Shown one piece after another: positions 11,779-21,900 of a DNA stretch of 64,000 nt. A program made the translations under genes and the position numbers. The DNA comes from Streptomyces ureilyticus (GTDB lineage Bacteria > Actinomycetota > Actinomycetes > Streptomycetales > Streptomycetaceae), in the NCBI RefSeq assembly GCF_011045025.1, contig NZ_JAAKZX010000005.1, positions 1-64,000 on the forward strand. Reading direction: 5' to 3'. Under the pieces are notes generated by a model. The model was given only the letters and a program-made list of their open reading frames with translations, was not told the DNA's origin and searched no databases. Position 1 is the stretch's first letter. Each line of letters begins with the position of its first letter.

Positions 11779-12147
11779 ATGTCTGATCAGTGGCCGGCCC
11801 AACGCCCGGCGCCAAGGCCCTTGCCCGGTCCGCCCGGCGGGTACGGGCCGCCGCGGTACCAGGAGGTCAGTGCCGGGTACCGGCGTTGGGCCGGCGTCCT
11901 GCTCTGGCTCGCGATCGCCGTCGCGGGTCTCATGGTGGTGGCGTTCGTGGTCAGCATCGTCTTCCTGGTGAAGGCGGACGCGGACGTGGACAACGCCGCC
12001 CACGGCTATCTCGCGCTCTTCCTCTGGTTCGGGATCGCCGCCGCGATCCCGGTGCTGCTGGCGCTCGGTGTCCCCGCAATCGTCATGAAGCGGCATGTAC
12101 GGCAGCAGGAGCGGCTGGGCCACGGTGGTTGGGCGTCGTTGAGTTGA
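11779..12147 (+). CDS. Small membrane protein of unknown function
   Basis: A 122-residue protein with a Pro/Gly-rich N-terminus (QRPAPRPLPGPPGG) followed by two hydrophobic membrane segments (WAGVLLWLAIAVAGLMVVAF and YLALFLWFGIAAAIPVLLAL) separated by a short acidic loop, then a basic tail. The ATG at 11779 (MSDQWP) is chosen because upstream codons overlap unlikely sequence; no strong ribosome site is visible. The proline-rich cytosolic head with paired helices is common in small Streptomyces membrane proteins. It ends one base from the stop of the convergent regulator gene. Function unknown. Confidence 0.7.
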   Translation: MSDQWPAQRPAPRPLPGPPGGYGPPRYQEVSAGYRRWAGVLLWLAIAVAGLMVVAFVVSIVFLVKADADVDNAAHGYLALFLWFGIAAAIPVLLALGVPAIVMKRHVRQQERLGHGGWASLS

Positions 12148-12148
12148 G

Positions 12149-12997
12149 TTACTCGTGGACCTGAGCGTTCAGCGTGGGATGCGCGTCATCGCTGTCCGCG
12201 CCCAGGCCCGCGAGCAGGCGCAGCCCGTCCTCGGCGGGGCTGCCGGGGGCCGCGGACAGCACCAGCAGCTCCATGCCCGATCCGTCCGGTAGCGCGAAGT
12301 TCTCCTGGTGGAGTTCCAGCAATCCGACCAACGGGTGCCGGTACGCCTTGAGTCCATGCGTGCGGGCGCGCACGTCCGCGCGGGCCCAAAGGCGGCGGAA
12401 GCGCTCGCTGCCCATCGCCAGCTCGCCGATGAGCGAGGCCAGGCGTGGGTCCTCCGGGTATTTGCCGGCGGCCAGGCGCAGGTGCCCGACCACGTCGAGG
12501 GTGCATTTCTTCCAGTCCGCGTAAAGGCCGCGCTCGGACTCCTCGAGGAAGATGTGCCGGGCGGTGTTCAGGCCGGGCATCGCCCGACCGTAGAGGAGCC
12601 CGGCGAGGCGGTTCCCGGCGAGTACGTCCAGGCGGTGGTCCATGATCAGCGCGGGTGCGTCGGCGACCAGTTCGAGGACGCGCAGCAGCTCCGGCCGGAT
12701 GCGCCCGCCCGGCGCCTTCGCGCGGCGGCGGCGCTGTCGGGCGAGCCGGTAGAGGTGCCCGCGTTCGGTCTCGTCGAGGCCGAGGACGCCGGCGAGCGCG
12801 TCGAGGACCTGCTCGGAGGGCTGGGTCGCGCGGCCCTGTTCCAGGCGTACGTAGTAGTCGACGCTGACTCCGGACAGGTGGGCGACCTCTTCCCGGCGCA
12901 GCCCTTCCACCCGGCGACGGCTGTCGGTGGGGATGCCGACGGCCGCCGGGTCGACCCGGGAACGCCGGGTCCGCAGGAAGCCCGCAAGATCGTCCAT
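12149..12997 (-). CDS. XRE-family regulator with MmyB-like ligand domain
   Basis: A 282-residue regulator. An N-terminal helix-turn-helix (RVEGLRREEVAHLSGVSVDY, then YVRLEQGRATQPSEQVLDAL) is followed by an MmyB-like C-terminal domain (MDHRLDVLAGN, DWKKCTLDVVGHLR, HPLVGLLELHQENF, LLVLSAAPGSPAEDGLRLL). Streptomyces carry many of these regulators, typically divergent from a dehydrogenase or reductase gene that they control, and that is the arrangement here. The divergent neighbour is an NAD(P)H quinone oxidoreductase with a 137-base shared intergenic region. Regulation of that gene, and autoregulation, are inferred from context. Confidence 0.9.
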   Translation of the reverse strand: MDDLAGFLRTRRSRVDPAAVGIPTDSRRRVEGLRREEVAHLSGVSVDYYVRLEQGRATQPSEQVLDALAGVLGLDETERGHLYRLARQRRRRAKAPGGRIRPELLRVLELVADAPALIMDHRLDVLAGNRLAGLLYGRAMPGLNTARHIFLEESERGLYADWKKCTLDVVGHLRLAAGKYPEDPRLASLIGELAMGSERFRRLWARADVRARTHGLKAYRHPLVGLLELHQENFALPDGSGMELLVLSAAPGSPAEDGLRLLAGLGADSDDAHPTLNAQVHE

Positions 12998-13134
12998 GCC
13001 TCCAGTATGGCCTCGGCGGTGCCCGTGAAGGTGGTCCTGCCGGTACCAGGAAGTCCCGTCCGATGGAAGAGGCGCCCCTGAACGCCGGGCGCCGCGGCGC
13101 CCAGGATCGAAGGCACCGATCCGAAGGAGTTCCC

Positions 13135-13914
13135 ATGAAGACGCTGATCGTCTACGCCCACCCCGAGCCGAAGTCGCTCAACAGCTCGCTGAAGGACCTC
13201 GCGGTGTCCACATTGGAGACCGCCGGGCACGAGGTACGGGTGAGCGATCTGTACGCGATGAACTGGAAGGCGGTCGTGGACGCCGCGGACTACGGCCCCA
13301 ACGCCTCAAGTCCGCTGAAGGTCGCCCTGGACTCGGGCGGGGCCTTCGACGCCGGGACGCTCACCCCGGACGTCCTCGCCGAGCAGGAGAAGCTGCTGTG
13401 GGCCGACACAATCATCTTCCAGTTCCCGCTGTGGTGGTACACGATGCCCGCGATCCTCAAAGGCTGGGTGGACCGGGTGTTCACCTACCACTTCGCGTAC
13501 GGCGTCGGCGAACACAGCGACACCAAGTACGGCGAGCGCTTCGGCGAAGGCACCCTCGCGGGCAGGAAGGCCCTGCTGTCGGTGACCGCCGGCGGCCCGG
13601 AGTCGCATTACGCCGCTCGCGGGATCAACGGCCCCATCGACGATCTGCTGTTTCCGATCCACCACGGCATCCTCTACTACCCGGGCATCGAGGTGCTGCC
13701 TCCGTTCGTGCTGTACGGCACCGACCGGATGAGCGTCGAGGACTACCCGGACGTCGCCAAGGCATGGGAGCAGCGCCTGCTCACCCTGGAGTCGACCGAG
13801 CCGATCGCGTTCCGGCGGCAGAACTTCGGCGACTACGAGATCCCCTCGCTGCACCTGAAGGAGGGACTGGAGCCGACGGGCCGCACGGGTTTCGGGCTGC
13901 ACGTGCGCGGCTGA
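13135..13914 (+). CDS. NAD(P)H-dependent quinone oxidoreductase, flavodoxin fold
   Basis: A 259-residue cytosolic flavoprotein of the NQO1/MdaB type that transfers two electrons from NAD(P)H to quinones or similar acceptors. Visible features are the N-terminal flavodoxin strand and phosphate loop (KTLIVYAHPEPKSLNSSL), the segment IIFQFPLWWYTMPAILKGWVDRVF, which is diagnostic of the family, and the FMN/FAD-site loop SVTAGGPESHY. ATG 13135 has GAAGGAG six bases upstream. It is divergent from an XRE/MmyB regulator that probably controls it. Likely role is detoxification or redox stress response; it could also act on a specialised metabolite, but there is no evidence for that. Confidence 0.93.
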   Translation: MKTLIVYAHPEPKSLNSSLKDLAVSTLETAGHEVRVSDLYAMNWKAVVDAADYGPNASSPLKVALDSGGAFDAGTLTPDVLAEQEKLLWADTIIFQFPLWWYTMPAILKGWVDRVFTYHFAYGVGEHSDTKYGERFGEGTLAGRKALLSVTAGGPESHYAARGINGPIDDLLFPIHHGILYYPGIEVLPPFVLYGTDRMSVEDYPDVAKAWEQRLLTLESTEPIAFRRQNFGDYEIPSLHLKEGLEPTGRTGFGLHVRG

Positions 13915-13938
13915 CCGCCGGCCCGATACCCCGAGCCC

Positions 13939-15741
13939 TTACACCGGCCGGCGCCGCGCCTCGCTGCGCGTGCCGTGCAGGGCGAAGGTGGTGTTGACGA
14001 GGCTGACGTGGCTGAACGCCTGGGGGGTGTTGCCGAGTTGGCGGTGGGCGACCGGGTCCCACTCCTCCGAGAGGAGCCCGACGTCGTTGCGGGTGTCCAG
14101 TACGCGCTCGAACACGGCGTCCGCCTCCTCGCGGCGGCCGGTCGCCCGGAGGGCGTCGGCGAACCACAAGGAGCAGACGAGGAAGGCTCCTTCACGGCCG
14201 CCGTCGGTGTAGCGCCGCAGGAAGCCGTGGTCGCCGAGGGTGCGGGCCACGGCCGACAGGGTGCCGTGGACCCGGGGGTCGTCGGGAGGCAGGAAGCCGA
14301 GCTTGGGCAGCAGCAGGGCGGACGCGTCGAGGTCGCGGGAGCCGTACGCCTGCACGAAGCTGTGCTGTTCGGCGTCCCAGCCCTCGCGGCACACCTCGTC
14401 GTGGATGGCCTGGCGCATCCCCCGCCAGCGCTCCGCCGAACTCCGCAGTCCCGCGATCCGCGCCATCCGCAGTGCCCGGTCCGCGGCGACCCAGGACATG
14501 ATCCGGGAGTGCACGAAGTGCCGTGGCGGGCCGCGTACTTCCCACAGTCCCACGTCGGGTTCCCGCCAGTGCCGCTCCAGGTGGCCCATGAGCGAGGCGA
14601 CGACGCTCCACATGTGGTGGTCGATGGGTATGCCCGCGCGCACCGCGGAGTAGATGGTGTTGAGCACCTCGCCGTAGACGTCGAGTTGGAGCTGGTCGGC
14701 GGCCGCGTTGCCGAAGCGGACGGGGCGGGAGCCCTCGTATCCGTCGAGCCAGCCGGCCGGTTTCTCGGGTAGCCTCCGCTGGCCTGACACCCCGTACGTC
14801 GGCTGGAGGTCGTCGGGTTGGCCGGCAACGGCGCGGACCAGCCAGTTCCGCCAGGCGACGGCTTCGTCGCGGTAGCCGGTGCGAAGGAGGCAGGACAGCG
14901 TGAAGGTGGAGTCACGGAGCCAGCAGAAGCGGTAGTCCCAATTGCGTTCCCCGCCGAGGCATTCGGGCAGTGAGGTGGTGACGGCGGCCACCATTCCTCC
15001 GGTGGGTGCGTAAATCAGTGCCTTGAGTGTGATGAGGGACCGGAGCACCGCGTCGCGCCAAGGGCCTTGATAGGTGCACTTCGCCGTCCACTGCTGCCAG
15101 AATTCCTGTGTTCCGGCGAGGAGTTCGGTGGTGTCCCCGCGTGGATTCCGCGGCATGTGGGAGGGGCTCCAGTCGAGGACGAATGCCCTTCGCTGTCCGG
15201 CCGAGAGCGTGAACGTCGAGTGAATACAGGAATCGCTGAGAGAGAAACACGATTCGTCGCCGCCGGATTGCGGAATTGCGTCGCATCGCACGAGGACGGC
15301 GTCGGGTCCGGCGACCGCGGTCACCGTGTGCGCGTCGACGCCCCGGGTCCAGGGCACCACCTGACCGTTGAGGAACCGTAGCCGCAGTTCCCCGCGCATC
15401 TCGACGCGGCCCGCGAGTCCTTCCACCAGGCGTACGAGACGGGGAACTCCCTGGCGGGGCGGCATGAAGTCGGTCACGCGCACGGCACCGTCCGCCGTCT
15501 GCCAGACCGTGTCCAGGATCAGCGTGTCACCCCGGTAGGCGCGGCGGTCACACCGTCGCGAGACAGCTTCGGCCGGGGCGATCCGCCAGCGGCCGTTGTC
15601 CTCGCCGCCGAGCAGTGCGGCGAAACAGGCGGGGGAATCGAATCGCGGCAGGCACATCCAGTCGATCGCCCCGTCCCTGCCGACCAGAGCGGCCGTCTCC
15701 AGGTCTCCGATGAGGGCGTAGTCCTCGATTCGACCTGCCAT
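13939..15741 (-). CDS. Glycoside hydrolase family 15 protein
   Basis: A 600-residue member of the GH15 family (glucoamylase or trehalase type) that hydrolyses alpha-glucosidic bonds by inversion. The N-terminus IEDYALIGDLETAALVGRDGAIDWMCLPRFDS is the standard start of bacterial GH15 proteins; the catalytic domain contains GERNWDYRFCWLRDSTFTL, the acid region VGLWEVRG and the base region LLSEEWDP. No signal peptide is visible, so it is probably cytosolic, which fits trehalose or glycogen-type oligosaccharide turnover. The ATG at 15741 is the canonical family start. The reading frame stays open upstream for more than 450 codons, but that sequence has the composition of noncoding frame and no homology I recognise. 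Confidence 0.92.
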   Translation of the reverse strand: MAGRIEDYALIGDLETAALVGRDGAIDWMCLPRFDSPACFAALLGGEDNGRWRIAPAEAVSRRCDRRAYRGDTLILDTVWQTADGAVRVTDFMPPRQGVPRLVRLVEGLAGRVEMRGELRLRFLNGQVVPWTRGVDAHTVTAVAGPDAVLVRCDAIPQSGGDESCFSLSDSCIHSTFTLSAGQRRAFVLDWSPSHMPRNPRGDTTELLAGTQEFWQQWTAKCTYQGPWRDAVLRSLITLKALIYAPTGGMVAAVTTSLPECLGGERNWDYRFCWLRDSTFTLSCLLRTGYRDEAVAWRNWLVRAVAGQPDDLQPTYGVSGQRRLPEKPAGWLDGYEGSRPVRFGNAAADQLQLDVYGEVLNTIYSAVRAGIPIDHHMWSVVASLMGHLERHWREPDVGLWEVRGPPRHFVHSRIMSWVAADRALRMARIAGLRSSAERWRGMRQAIHDEVCREGWDAEQHSFVQAYGSRDLDASALLLPKLGFLPPDDPRVHGTLSAVARTLGDHGFLRRYTDGGREGAFLVCSLWFADALRATGRREEADAVFERVLDTRNDVGLLSEEWDPVAHRQLGNTPQAFSHVSLVNTTFALHGTRSEARRRPV

Positions 15742-16182
15742 GACAAGAATTCTAGGAGACGAGACGCAGAAGGGCAGGAGGGGAAAGCTTGAAAGGGAAC
15801 ATGTGCGTTTGACGGGGCCCTGGTGCAGTGTTAAGGCTGTGGTAGCAGGGCATTCAGTTCCTTCGGCAGGACGTGTCGATGTCCCGATGGGCGAGCCGAT
15901 TTCCGGCACGTGTGGTCTCGCACCCGCTACGGCGTGCGACGGACCGGCCTGTCTCCCCCGGCTCGCGGCGCTCCGGTTCTCCCTGCGCTGTCCACCCGCT
16001 GCGCCGGGCCTCGGATCGCATCGTCCGCACCCCGCTGCGCCGGTCGGCGCCGTGCCGGGCCCGGACAGCTCGGCGGCCCAGGCGTGCGCGTACGGCCTCC
16101 TCACGCACGGTCGGCGATCGCCGAGGGAGCGACGCGGGAGACGGAGCGGGCGACCAGGAGACATCATCCGCGGGGGGCTGCC
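15742..16182. other. Divergent intergenic region, 441 bp
   Basis: Between the GH15 gene and a glycosyltransferase. I see no convincing gene. A TTGACG hexamer at 15809-15814 with a weak TAAGGC at 15832-15837 (17-bp spacing) is a possible plus-strand promoter, of low certainty. Confidence 0.35.
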
Positions 16183-17268
16183 ATGGCAGCTGACGCCCGC
16201 AGACCCCGCGTACTGCTCCTCACCAGTGTCCCTCTCGACGTCGGGGACGGAGAAGAAGGCGAGCTGGCGCTGAGCCTCGCCCCGGCCATGCCGGAGGTGG
16301 ACCACTTCTGGTTCCGGCGCGGGCGGGAGCCGGCCGCCGCCTGGCGTGGCCGCTCGGTGCCGAAGGTGTCGCGGAACGGCGCTCCCGGCCTGCCGGAGCG
16401 ACTCCAAGTGGCGGCGGTCGGCGCCCGGTTGGCGCGGCGGGCCGATCTTGTGCACGCCGTGCTGTCCATCAGTCCCGGCTTCCCCGCGTTCTCCCGCCTC
16501 TGGCTCCCGCTGCTCCACGGGCGGCCGGTCCTGCACACGGTCCCCGGCGTCTGGGACCCGGCTCTGCTCGCGCGGTCCCGGCCCCTCGGCCCCACTGTGG
16601 CGCTGTCCGAGGTGACGGCCCGGGCGCTCGGCGCGGCGGGCTTCGGCAAGGTGCCGGTCATCGGTCCCATGATCGAGCCGGCGGAGTGGCAGTTGCGGCC
16701 CCGGTCGGTCAGGGATCCGCCGATCGTCCTGGCCACGGGCCATCACGACCCGGGCGGCGGTGCGTACGAGGCCATCGGCGCGGCGGCGGTCGCCGCTCGC
16801 GCGGGAGCCCGTTTTCAGCTGATCCTCGCCGTCCAGGGGCGCCCCGGACAGCACGTCGGCCGCTTGGAGCAGGCGCTGCGCTCGCGGGCGGCCCAGGAGG
16901 GACTTCACGCCAGCGAGGTGCTCGGCAGCGTGGAGGACCTGCCCGGGCTGCTGGCCGTCTCGGACATCGTGCTGCATCTCCCGCAGACTCTCGGCGGCCG
17001 GCCGGACGTCCCCTTCACCGTCCTCAAGGCCCTCGCGACCGGACGCCCCGTCATCATGAGCGACCTCCCCCAGTTCTCTCCACTGAAGGACGCCGTCCTG
17101 CGCGCCCCCGTCCCCCACCGCGCCGGCCATCTCCTGCTCCAGCTCCTGGACCGCCCCTGGTGGTGGGAGAAGCTCGCGGAACGCGGCCGCGCCACGGTCG
17201 AGGAACGCTTCGGTCCGGCACGGTTCAGGTCGGGGTACGCGGCGCTGTACCGGAACCTTCTGGCGTGA
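16183..17268 (+). CDS. Glycosyltransferase, GT4-like
   Basis: A 361-residue protein with a two-domain GT-B glycosyltransferase layout. The N-terminal half has a short strand LLLTSVPLDVGDGEEGELALSLA in place of the usual glycine-rich loop, and ADLVHAVLSISPGFPAFSRL. The C-terminal half carries SDIVLHLPQTLGGRPDVPFTVLKALATGRPVIMSD, the usual nucleotide-sugar site with the E of the EX7E motif not obvious. It should transfer a sugar from an activated donor to an unknown acceptor. ATG 16183 is preceded by a G-rich stretch. It is transcribed alone, divergent from GH15 and well separated from the exopolysaccharide cluster, so its partner pathway is not evident. Confidence 0.75.
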   Translation: MAADARRPRVLLLTSVPLDVGDGEEGELALSLAPAMPEVDHFWFRRGREPAAAWRGRSVPKVSRNGAPGLPERLQVAAVGARLARRADLVHAVLSISPGFPAFSRLWLPLLHGRPVLHTVPGVWDPALLARSRPLGPTVALSEVTARALGAAGFGKVPVIGPMIEPAEWQLRPRSVRDPPIVLATGHHDPGGGAYEAIGAAAVAARAGARFQLILAVQGRPGQHVGRLEQALRSRAAQEGLHASEVLGSVEDLPGLLAVSDIVLHLPQTLGGRPDVPFTVLKALATGRPVIMSDLPQFSPLKDAVLRAPVPHRAGHLLLQLLDRPWWWEKLAERGRATVEERFGPARFRSGYAALYRNLLA

Positions 17269-17305
17269 GCCGGGAGCCGAGGCCTGGTACTGCAGCCGCA
17301 GTCGC

Positions 17306-17334
17306 GGAATGTTCCTGACCTGTGGGAACGTTCC
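17306..17334. terminator. Hairpin between convergent glycosyltransferase and MFS genes
   Basis: GGAATGTTCC at 17306-17315 and GGAACGTTCC at 17325-17334 form a 10-bp stem with one G-U pair and a 9-base loop. Its place between two convergent genes fits a bidirectional terminator; there is no U tract. The two self-palindromic decamers could instead be a protein site. Confidence 0.5.
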
Positions 17335-17396
17335 TCACGAGGTAGGAGCGTCGATTCCGGCTCACGGGACTGAATCCGCTGCTCGTGAGCTTCGGG

Positions 17397-18596
17397 TCAC
17401 TGCGCCTCGGCGCGGGTCAGCCGTGGCAGGGCGAGGGAGACCGTCGAGGCGGCGAGCAGGGCCGCCGCGCAAGACACCTGGTAGCCCGCCGACGCCCCGG
17501 CCGTGTCGACGACCCACCCGGACGTGGCGTAGCCCAGCGCCACCCCGACGGAGAGGCCGGAGACGATCCAGGTGATGCTCTCGGTGAGCCGGGAGGCCGG
17601 CGTCAGGCGGCCCACCAGCCCCATCGTGGTGATCAGGATCGGCGCGATGGCCATGCCCGCCACGAAGAGCATCCCCGCCAGTGCCGCGAGACCCGGCGTG
17701 AACAGCAGCGGTGCCACCGTTACCGCCATCGCCCAGACGCTGACCAGCAAACGCCGCGTGATCGCCCCCCGTGGCCTGATCGCGCCGAAGACCGCGCCCG
17801 CCAGGCCCGAGCCGAACGCGTAAGCGCCCAGCAGCAGTCCGGAGAGCGCCTTGTCATGGTGGGCGTCGGTGAACGCCACGGTCACGACCTCCACCGAACC
17901 GAAGGACGCGCCCACCGACGTCACCGTCAGCACCAGCAGGCCGAGTCCCGGGATGCGTAGCGCCCATCCCCCGGCGCGTTGCGGCTCGGGGCGCACCGGC
18001 GGTTCCGTACGCCGCTGGGCGGCGAACAGCAGGACGCCGACGGCGAGCAGGATCGCGGCCGTCAACGGTCCGGCCTCGGCGCTGCCCCTGGTCGACAGCG
18101 TGATTGCCAGGATCGGGCCGAGGACGTAGACCACTTCGTCGAGCACCGACTCCAGCGAGTACGCGGTGTGCAGCAGCCGCGGTGACTCGCGGTGGATCTC
18201 CGACCAGCGGGACCTGACGAGCGCGCCCATGCTGGGCATGCAGCCCGCTGCCGCCGCCGCGACGTACAGCGTCCAGTCCGGGGTTGCGTACCGGGCGCAC
18301 AGCAGCAGCGCGCAGATGGCGGCGACCGTCACAGCCGTCGCCGGGAGGACGATCCGGCGCTGGCCGTGACGGTCGACCAGCCGGGAGATCTGCGGTCCGA
18401 TCGCCGCGGCGGCGAGCGTCTGCGCGGCGGATACCGAGCCGGCGAGCCAGTACTCACTGCCGAGCTGCGACAGCATGGTGACGATCCCGACGCCGATCAT
18501 CGACTGCGGTAGGCGTGAAACGAAGCCTGCGGTGGAGAAGAGCAGACTGCCTGCAGGAGAGAAGATTCGGCGGTAATCGGAGAGCATGGACTCCAC
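17397..18596 (-). CDS. MFS transporter
   Basis: A 399-residue integral membrane protein with about 12 hydrophobic segments and the major-facilitator loop between helices 2 and 3 (ISRLVDRHGQRRIVLPA), so a proton-driven exporter or importer of small molecules. It has the SLESVLDEVVYVLGPILA stretch typical of a Streptomyces MFS group of unknown substrate. The start may be the ATG at 18587 (MLSDYRRIF) rather than 18596. It is divergent from the first GGDEF-EAL gene across a 375-base region; a functional link to that operon is possible but not shown. Confidence 0.9.
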   Translation of the reverse strand: MESMLSDYRRIFSPAGSLLFSTAGFVSRLPQSMIGVGIVTMLSQLGSEYWLAGSVSAAQTLAAAAIGPQISRLVDRHGQRRIVLPATAVTVAAICALLLCARYATPDWTLYVAAAAAGCMPSMGALVRSRWSEIHRESPRLLHTAYSLESVLDEVVYVLGPILAITLSTRGSAEAGPLTAAILLAVGVLLFAAQRRTEPPVRPEPQRAGGWALRIPGLGLLVLTVTSVGASFGSVEVVTVAFTDAHHDKALSGLLLGAYAFGSGLAGAVFGAIRPRGAITRRLLVSVWAMAVTVAPLLFTPGLAALAGMLFVAGMAIAPILITTMGLVGRLTPASRLTESITWIVSGLSVGVALGYATSGWVVDTAGASAGYQVSCAAALLAASTVSLALPRLTRAEAQ

Positions 18597-18971
18597 GCTC
18601 CGTCAGGAGCCGATCGTCACTGGGCGAATCCGGCCCGGTTACTGCGTCCTCCTTGCACTCCACTTTCACGCATGGCGCATTATCCCGCACGCGACGCGGT
18701 ATCTCGCCTTGCACATGCGAGAAATGGCGCGCCGAGTTAGCTTGATGGAAGACACGTCGATGTCTCGGCGAGAAGGAGCCCGCATACTGGCGACCGCTTA
18801 TAACGGCGACCGCGTATAGCGATGATCTTTTCACAGGCGACCGGGGCCGAGTCCGGGCCCCGCAGAATTCTCCTTTGCCAGCCCGATCCTACGGGCTTGT
18901 TCGCCGTCGCCCGGTGCCGTTCGCCCAGCTCGGTCCGCCCGACAAGTTGCCTTCCCAGGAGGTTAATTGGG
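18597..18971. other. Divergent intergenic region before the GGDEF-EAL operon, 375 bp
   Basis: No gene is supported here. It is less GC-rich than its surroundings and should hold the promoters of the MFS gene and the c-di-GMP operon. It contains a 16-bp direct repeat (18789-18820) and ends with a strong AGGAGG (18957-18962) nine bases before the GGDEF-EAL start. Confidence 0.6.
18789..18820 (+). repeat. Tandem 16-bp direct repeat upstream of GGDEF-EAL gene
   Basis: GGCGACCGCTTATAAC (18789-18804) is followed directly by GGCGACCGCGTATAGC (18805-18820), identical at 14 of 16 positions; GGCGACCG recurs near 18836. Direct repeats about one and a half helical turns apart upstream of an operon suggest a regulator site. 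Its role is inferred. Confidence 0.6.
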
Positions 18972-21900
18972 ATGAACGCGCGACTGCGAAGCCGGGCCGC
19001 AATGTCTGCTGTCAGCGCATGCATCGTCACGCTGACGGCCTTTTACTATATATTTCCGGAACAGCGGCTGATCTTCGTCGCCATTGGAGCGATCGGTGTC
19101 AGCGGTATTGTCTTGGGTGTCCTTCTCAACCGTCCCGAGCATCGTCTCCCCTGGCTGTTGCTCGCCGCGGGAAACGGCGCCTTCGCCGCGGGCCAGGCCG
19201 CCCAGATCATCCTCATCCAGTTGCTCAACGAGGAAGTCCCGTTCCCGTCGATCGCCGACGGCTTCTATCTCGTGGCGTATCCGCTCTATGCGGCCGGGCT
19301 GCTGGGCTTCGTGCACTGGCGCACGGGTTGGCGTGACCGTGCGAGCCTTGTCGACGCGCTGACGCTGACAGTCGGCCTGGCGCTGCTGTCGTGGCTGTTC
19401 CTCATTGATCCGTACGCCCGCCTCGAGGGTCTTACCTGGGTGCAGAAGACGTTCTCCATCGCCTATCCGCTCGGCGACATCCTCGTACTGGCGATGCTGC
19501 TGCGCCTGCTCGCCGGCCGTGGTGGCAAGAGCCGCTCGCTCATGCTGCTCACGGCGGGCACTGTCGGCCTGCTCACCGCCGACGTGGCTTACGGCCTTAT
19601 TCAACTGAACGGGACCTGGCGCACGGGTACCGCGGTCGATCTCGGCTGGGCCGTCCTGTACGGTGCCTGGGCGGCCGCCGCGCTCGATCCGACCATGCGG
19701 TCGCTGACCCAGCCGGTGGCATGGCGCCCGGAGACCGGCACGGGCCGTCTGAGCCTGCTCACCCTGGCGTCGTTGATCGCGCCGGCCATCCTCCTGACGG
19801 AGGCGGTGCGCGGCGTGAGTTCCAACGTCGGCGTCATCGGAGTGTTCTCCGCCGTGCTCTTCCTCCTCGTGCTCTACCGTCTGGCGGGCGTGGTGGCGAC
19901 CCACCGGCGGGCGGTCGGCCGGGAGAAGGTGTTGCGCAACGCGGTGTCGTCGCTGGGCGGAGCGGGCGATCTGCGGGACGTGACCGCCGCGGTGCACTCC
20001 GCGGTGACAGAGCTGGTGCCGCGGGGCCCACCGCGTTCCGCGCTGCTCACCGTCGTCCCGGACAACACACTCTGGGTGAACGGGGCGCACGGCGACGTAC
20101 GCGGGCCGCTGTCCGCACCGGTGACCGCAGCCGTACGGGAACTGATCGCGTCCGGCGAGAACCGCCTGGTGGCCCTCGACGGTGTCGGGCCCGATCTTGC
20201 CACCCGCCTCACAGGCCCGGACGAAGAGCCGACCCGCACCAGCCATGCGCTGGTCTGCCCGCTCACCTCGCAGGATCACCCCTCTCGCGATCCGCTCATC
20301 GGGGCACTCATCGTGGCCGGAGACGAGCACAACCTCCTCGTGTTCCGCGACACGCTGGCGACTCTCGCCGCGCAGACGGCACTTGCCGTGGCAAGGGTCG
20401 CCCTCGCCGAGGAAGTCAACCGGCGCAACAGCGAGATGTACTTCCGCACACTGGTGCAGAACGCCTCCGACGTCATCCTGATCCTCGACGACGACGACCG
20501 GATCCGTTACGCCAGCCCCTCCGCCGACCAGGTGCTGGGCGTTCCGAACCTGGAAGGCGCCCAACTCGTCGATCTGGTGCCGACGCAGGACAGCCGCGCG
20601 GTGGTCGAGACGCTCGGCCGGATACGGAACCGCGAATACCAGACCAGGCGCGAGCACTGGCGCATGGTCCGCACCGACCGGGCGACCATCGAGGTCGAGG
20701 TGAGGTGGAGCGACCTGCGCGAGGAGGCCACCGTAGGCGGGGTGGTGCTCACCCTGCGGGACGTGACCGAACAGCGCAAGCTCGAACGCGAACTCACCCA
20801 CCAGGCGTTCCACGACTCGCTCACCGGCCTGGCCAACCGCGTTCTCTTCCAGGAGCGGATCAACCACGCCCTCGTGCAGGCTCAGCGCGAGGGCACGGTG
20901 GTCGGCGTGCTCTTCATCGACGTGGACGACTTCAAGGTCGTCAACGACATACACGGCCACGGTGTGGGCGACGAACTCCTGGTCGCGCTGTCACTCCGGC
21001 TGCAGACCACCGTCCGTGCCTCCGACACCGCCGCACGCATCGGCGGCGACGAGTTCGCCCTGCTGGTGGAGGGCTCCGCCACGCCGGCGGGCGTAGAGCG
21101 GTTCACCGAACACGTGATGACCGTGTTCGCCGAGCCGTTCCGGCTCAGTGTGGGGCCGGTGACCACGTACGCCAGTGTCGGCGTCGCGACGACGGAGGAC
21201 AGCATCGACTCCGTCGAACTGCTGACACACGCCGATCTCGCGCTGTACTCGGCGAAGACGGCGGGAAAGCGCCAGTGGCGCCGCTACCATCCGGAGCTGC
21301 AGAGCGGCATGGCCGAGCGTGCCAGGTTGCAGGCGGGCCTGGACAGTTCGTCGATCGAGACGTCGTTCATGGTGCTGTATCAGCCCATCGTGGAGCTGAC
21401 CAGCGGGCGGATCGCCGGCTTCGAGGCGCTCGTTCGCTGGCCCCACTCAACTCGTGGCATGGTGCTGCCGGAGCAGTTCATCACGCTGGCCGAGGAGAGC
21501 GGTCAGATCGTCCCGCTCGGCGCCTGGGTGCTCGGCCAGGCAGCGGCCGAGACGGTCCGGTGGGAGGACTCCGTGCTGCGCGGCGGGACGGCCGACCGCA
21601 ACGCCCCTTACGTCAGCGTGAACGTGTCACCGCGTCAGTTCCGGGACGAGGAGTTCTACAACGTGATCCGGCGCACTCTGGATCTCTCCGGCATCGAACC
21701 GTCGTCCCTCGTACTGGAACTGACCGAGAGTGTACTGATGTACAACGACGAACGTATCCTGGCCGAGATGAGTTCGCTCACCGACCTCGGTATCCGTATC
21801 GCGATTGACGACTTCGGAACGGGTTACTCGTCGCTGAGCTATCTACGTGAGTTCCCGATCTCGATACTCAAGATCGACAAGTCGTTCGTCGACGAACTGG

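Noticed and set aside
15742..17130. Extension of the GH15 frame by 463 codons upstream
   Set aside because: The added sequence lies antisense to the glycosyltransferase gene, is low in hydrophobic patterning, and the GH15 family start MAGRIEDYALIG is at 15741.
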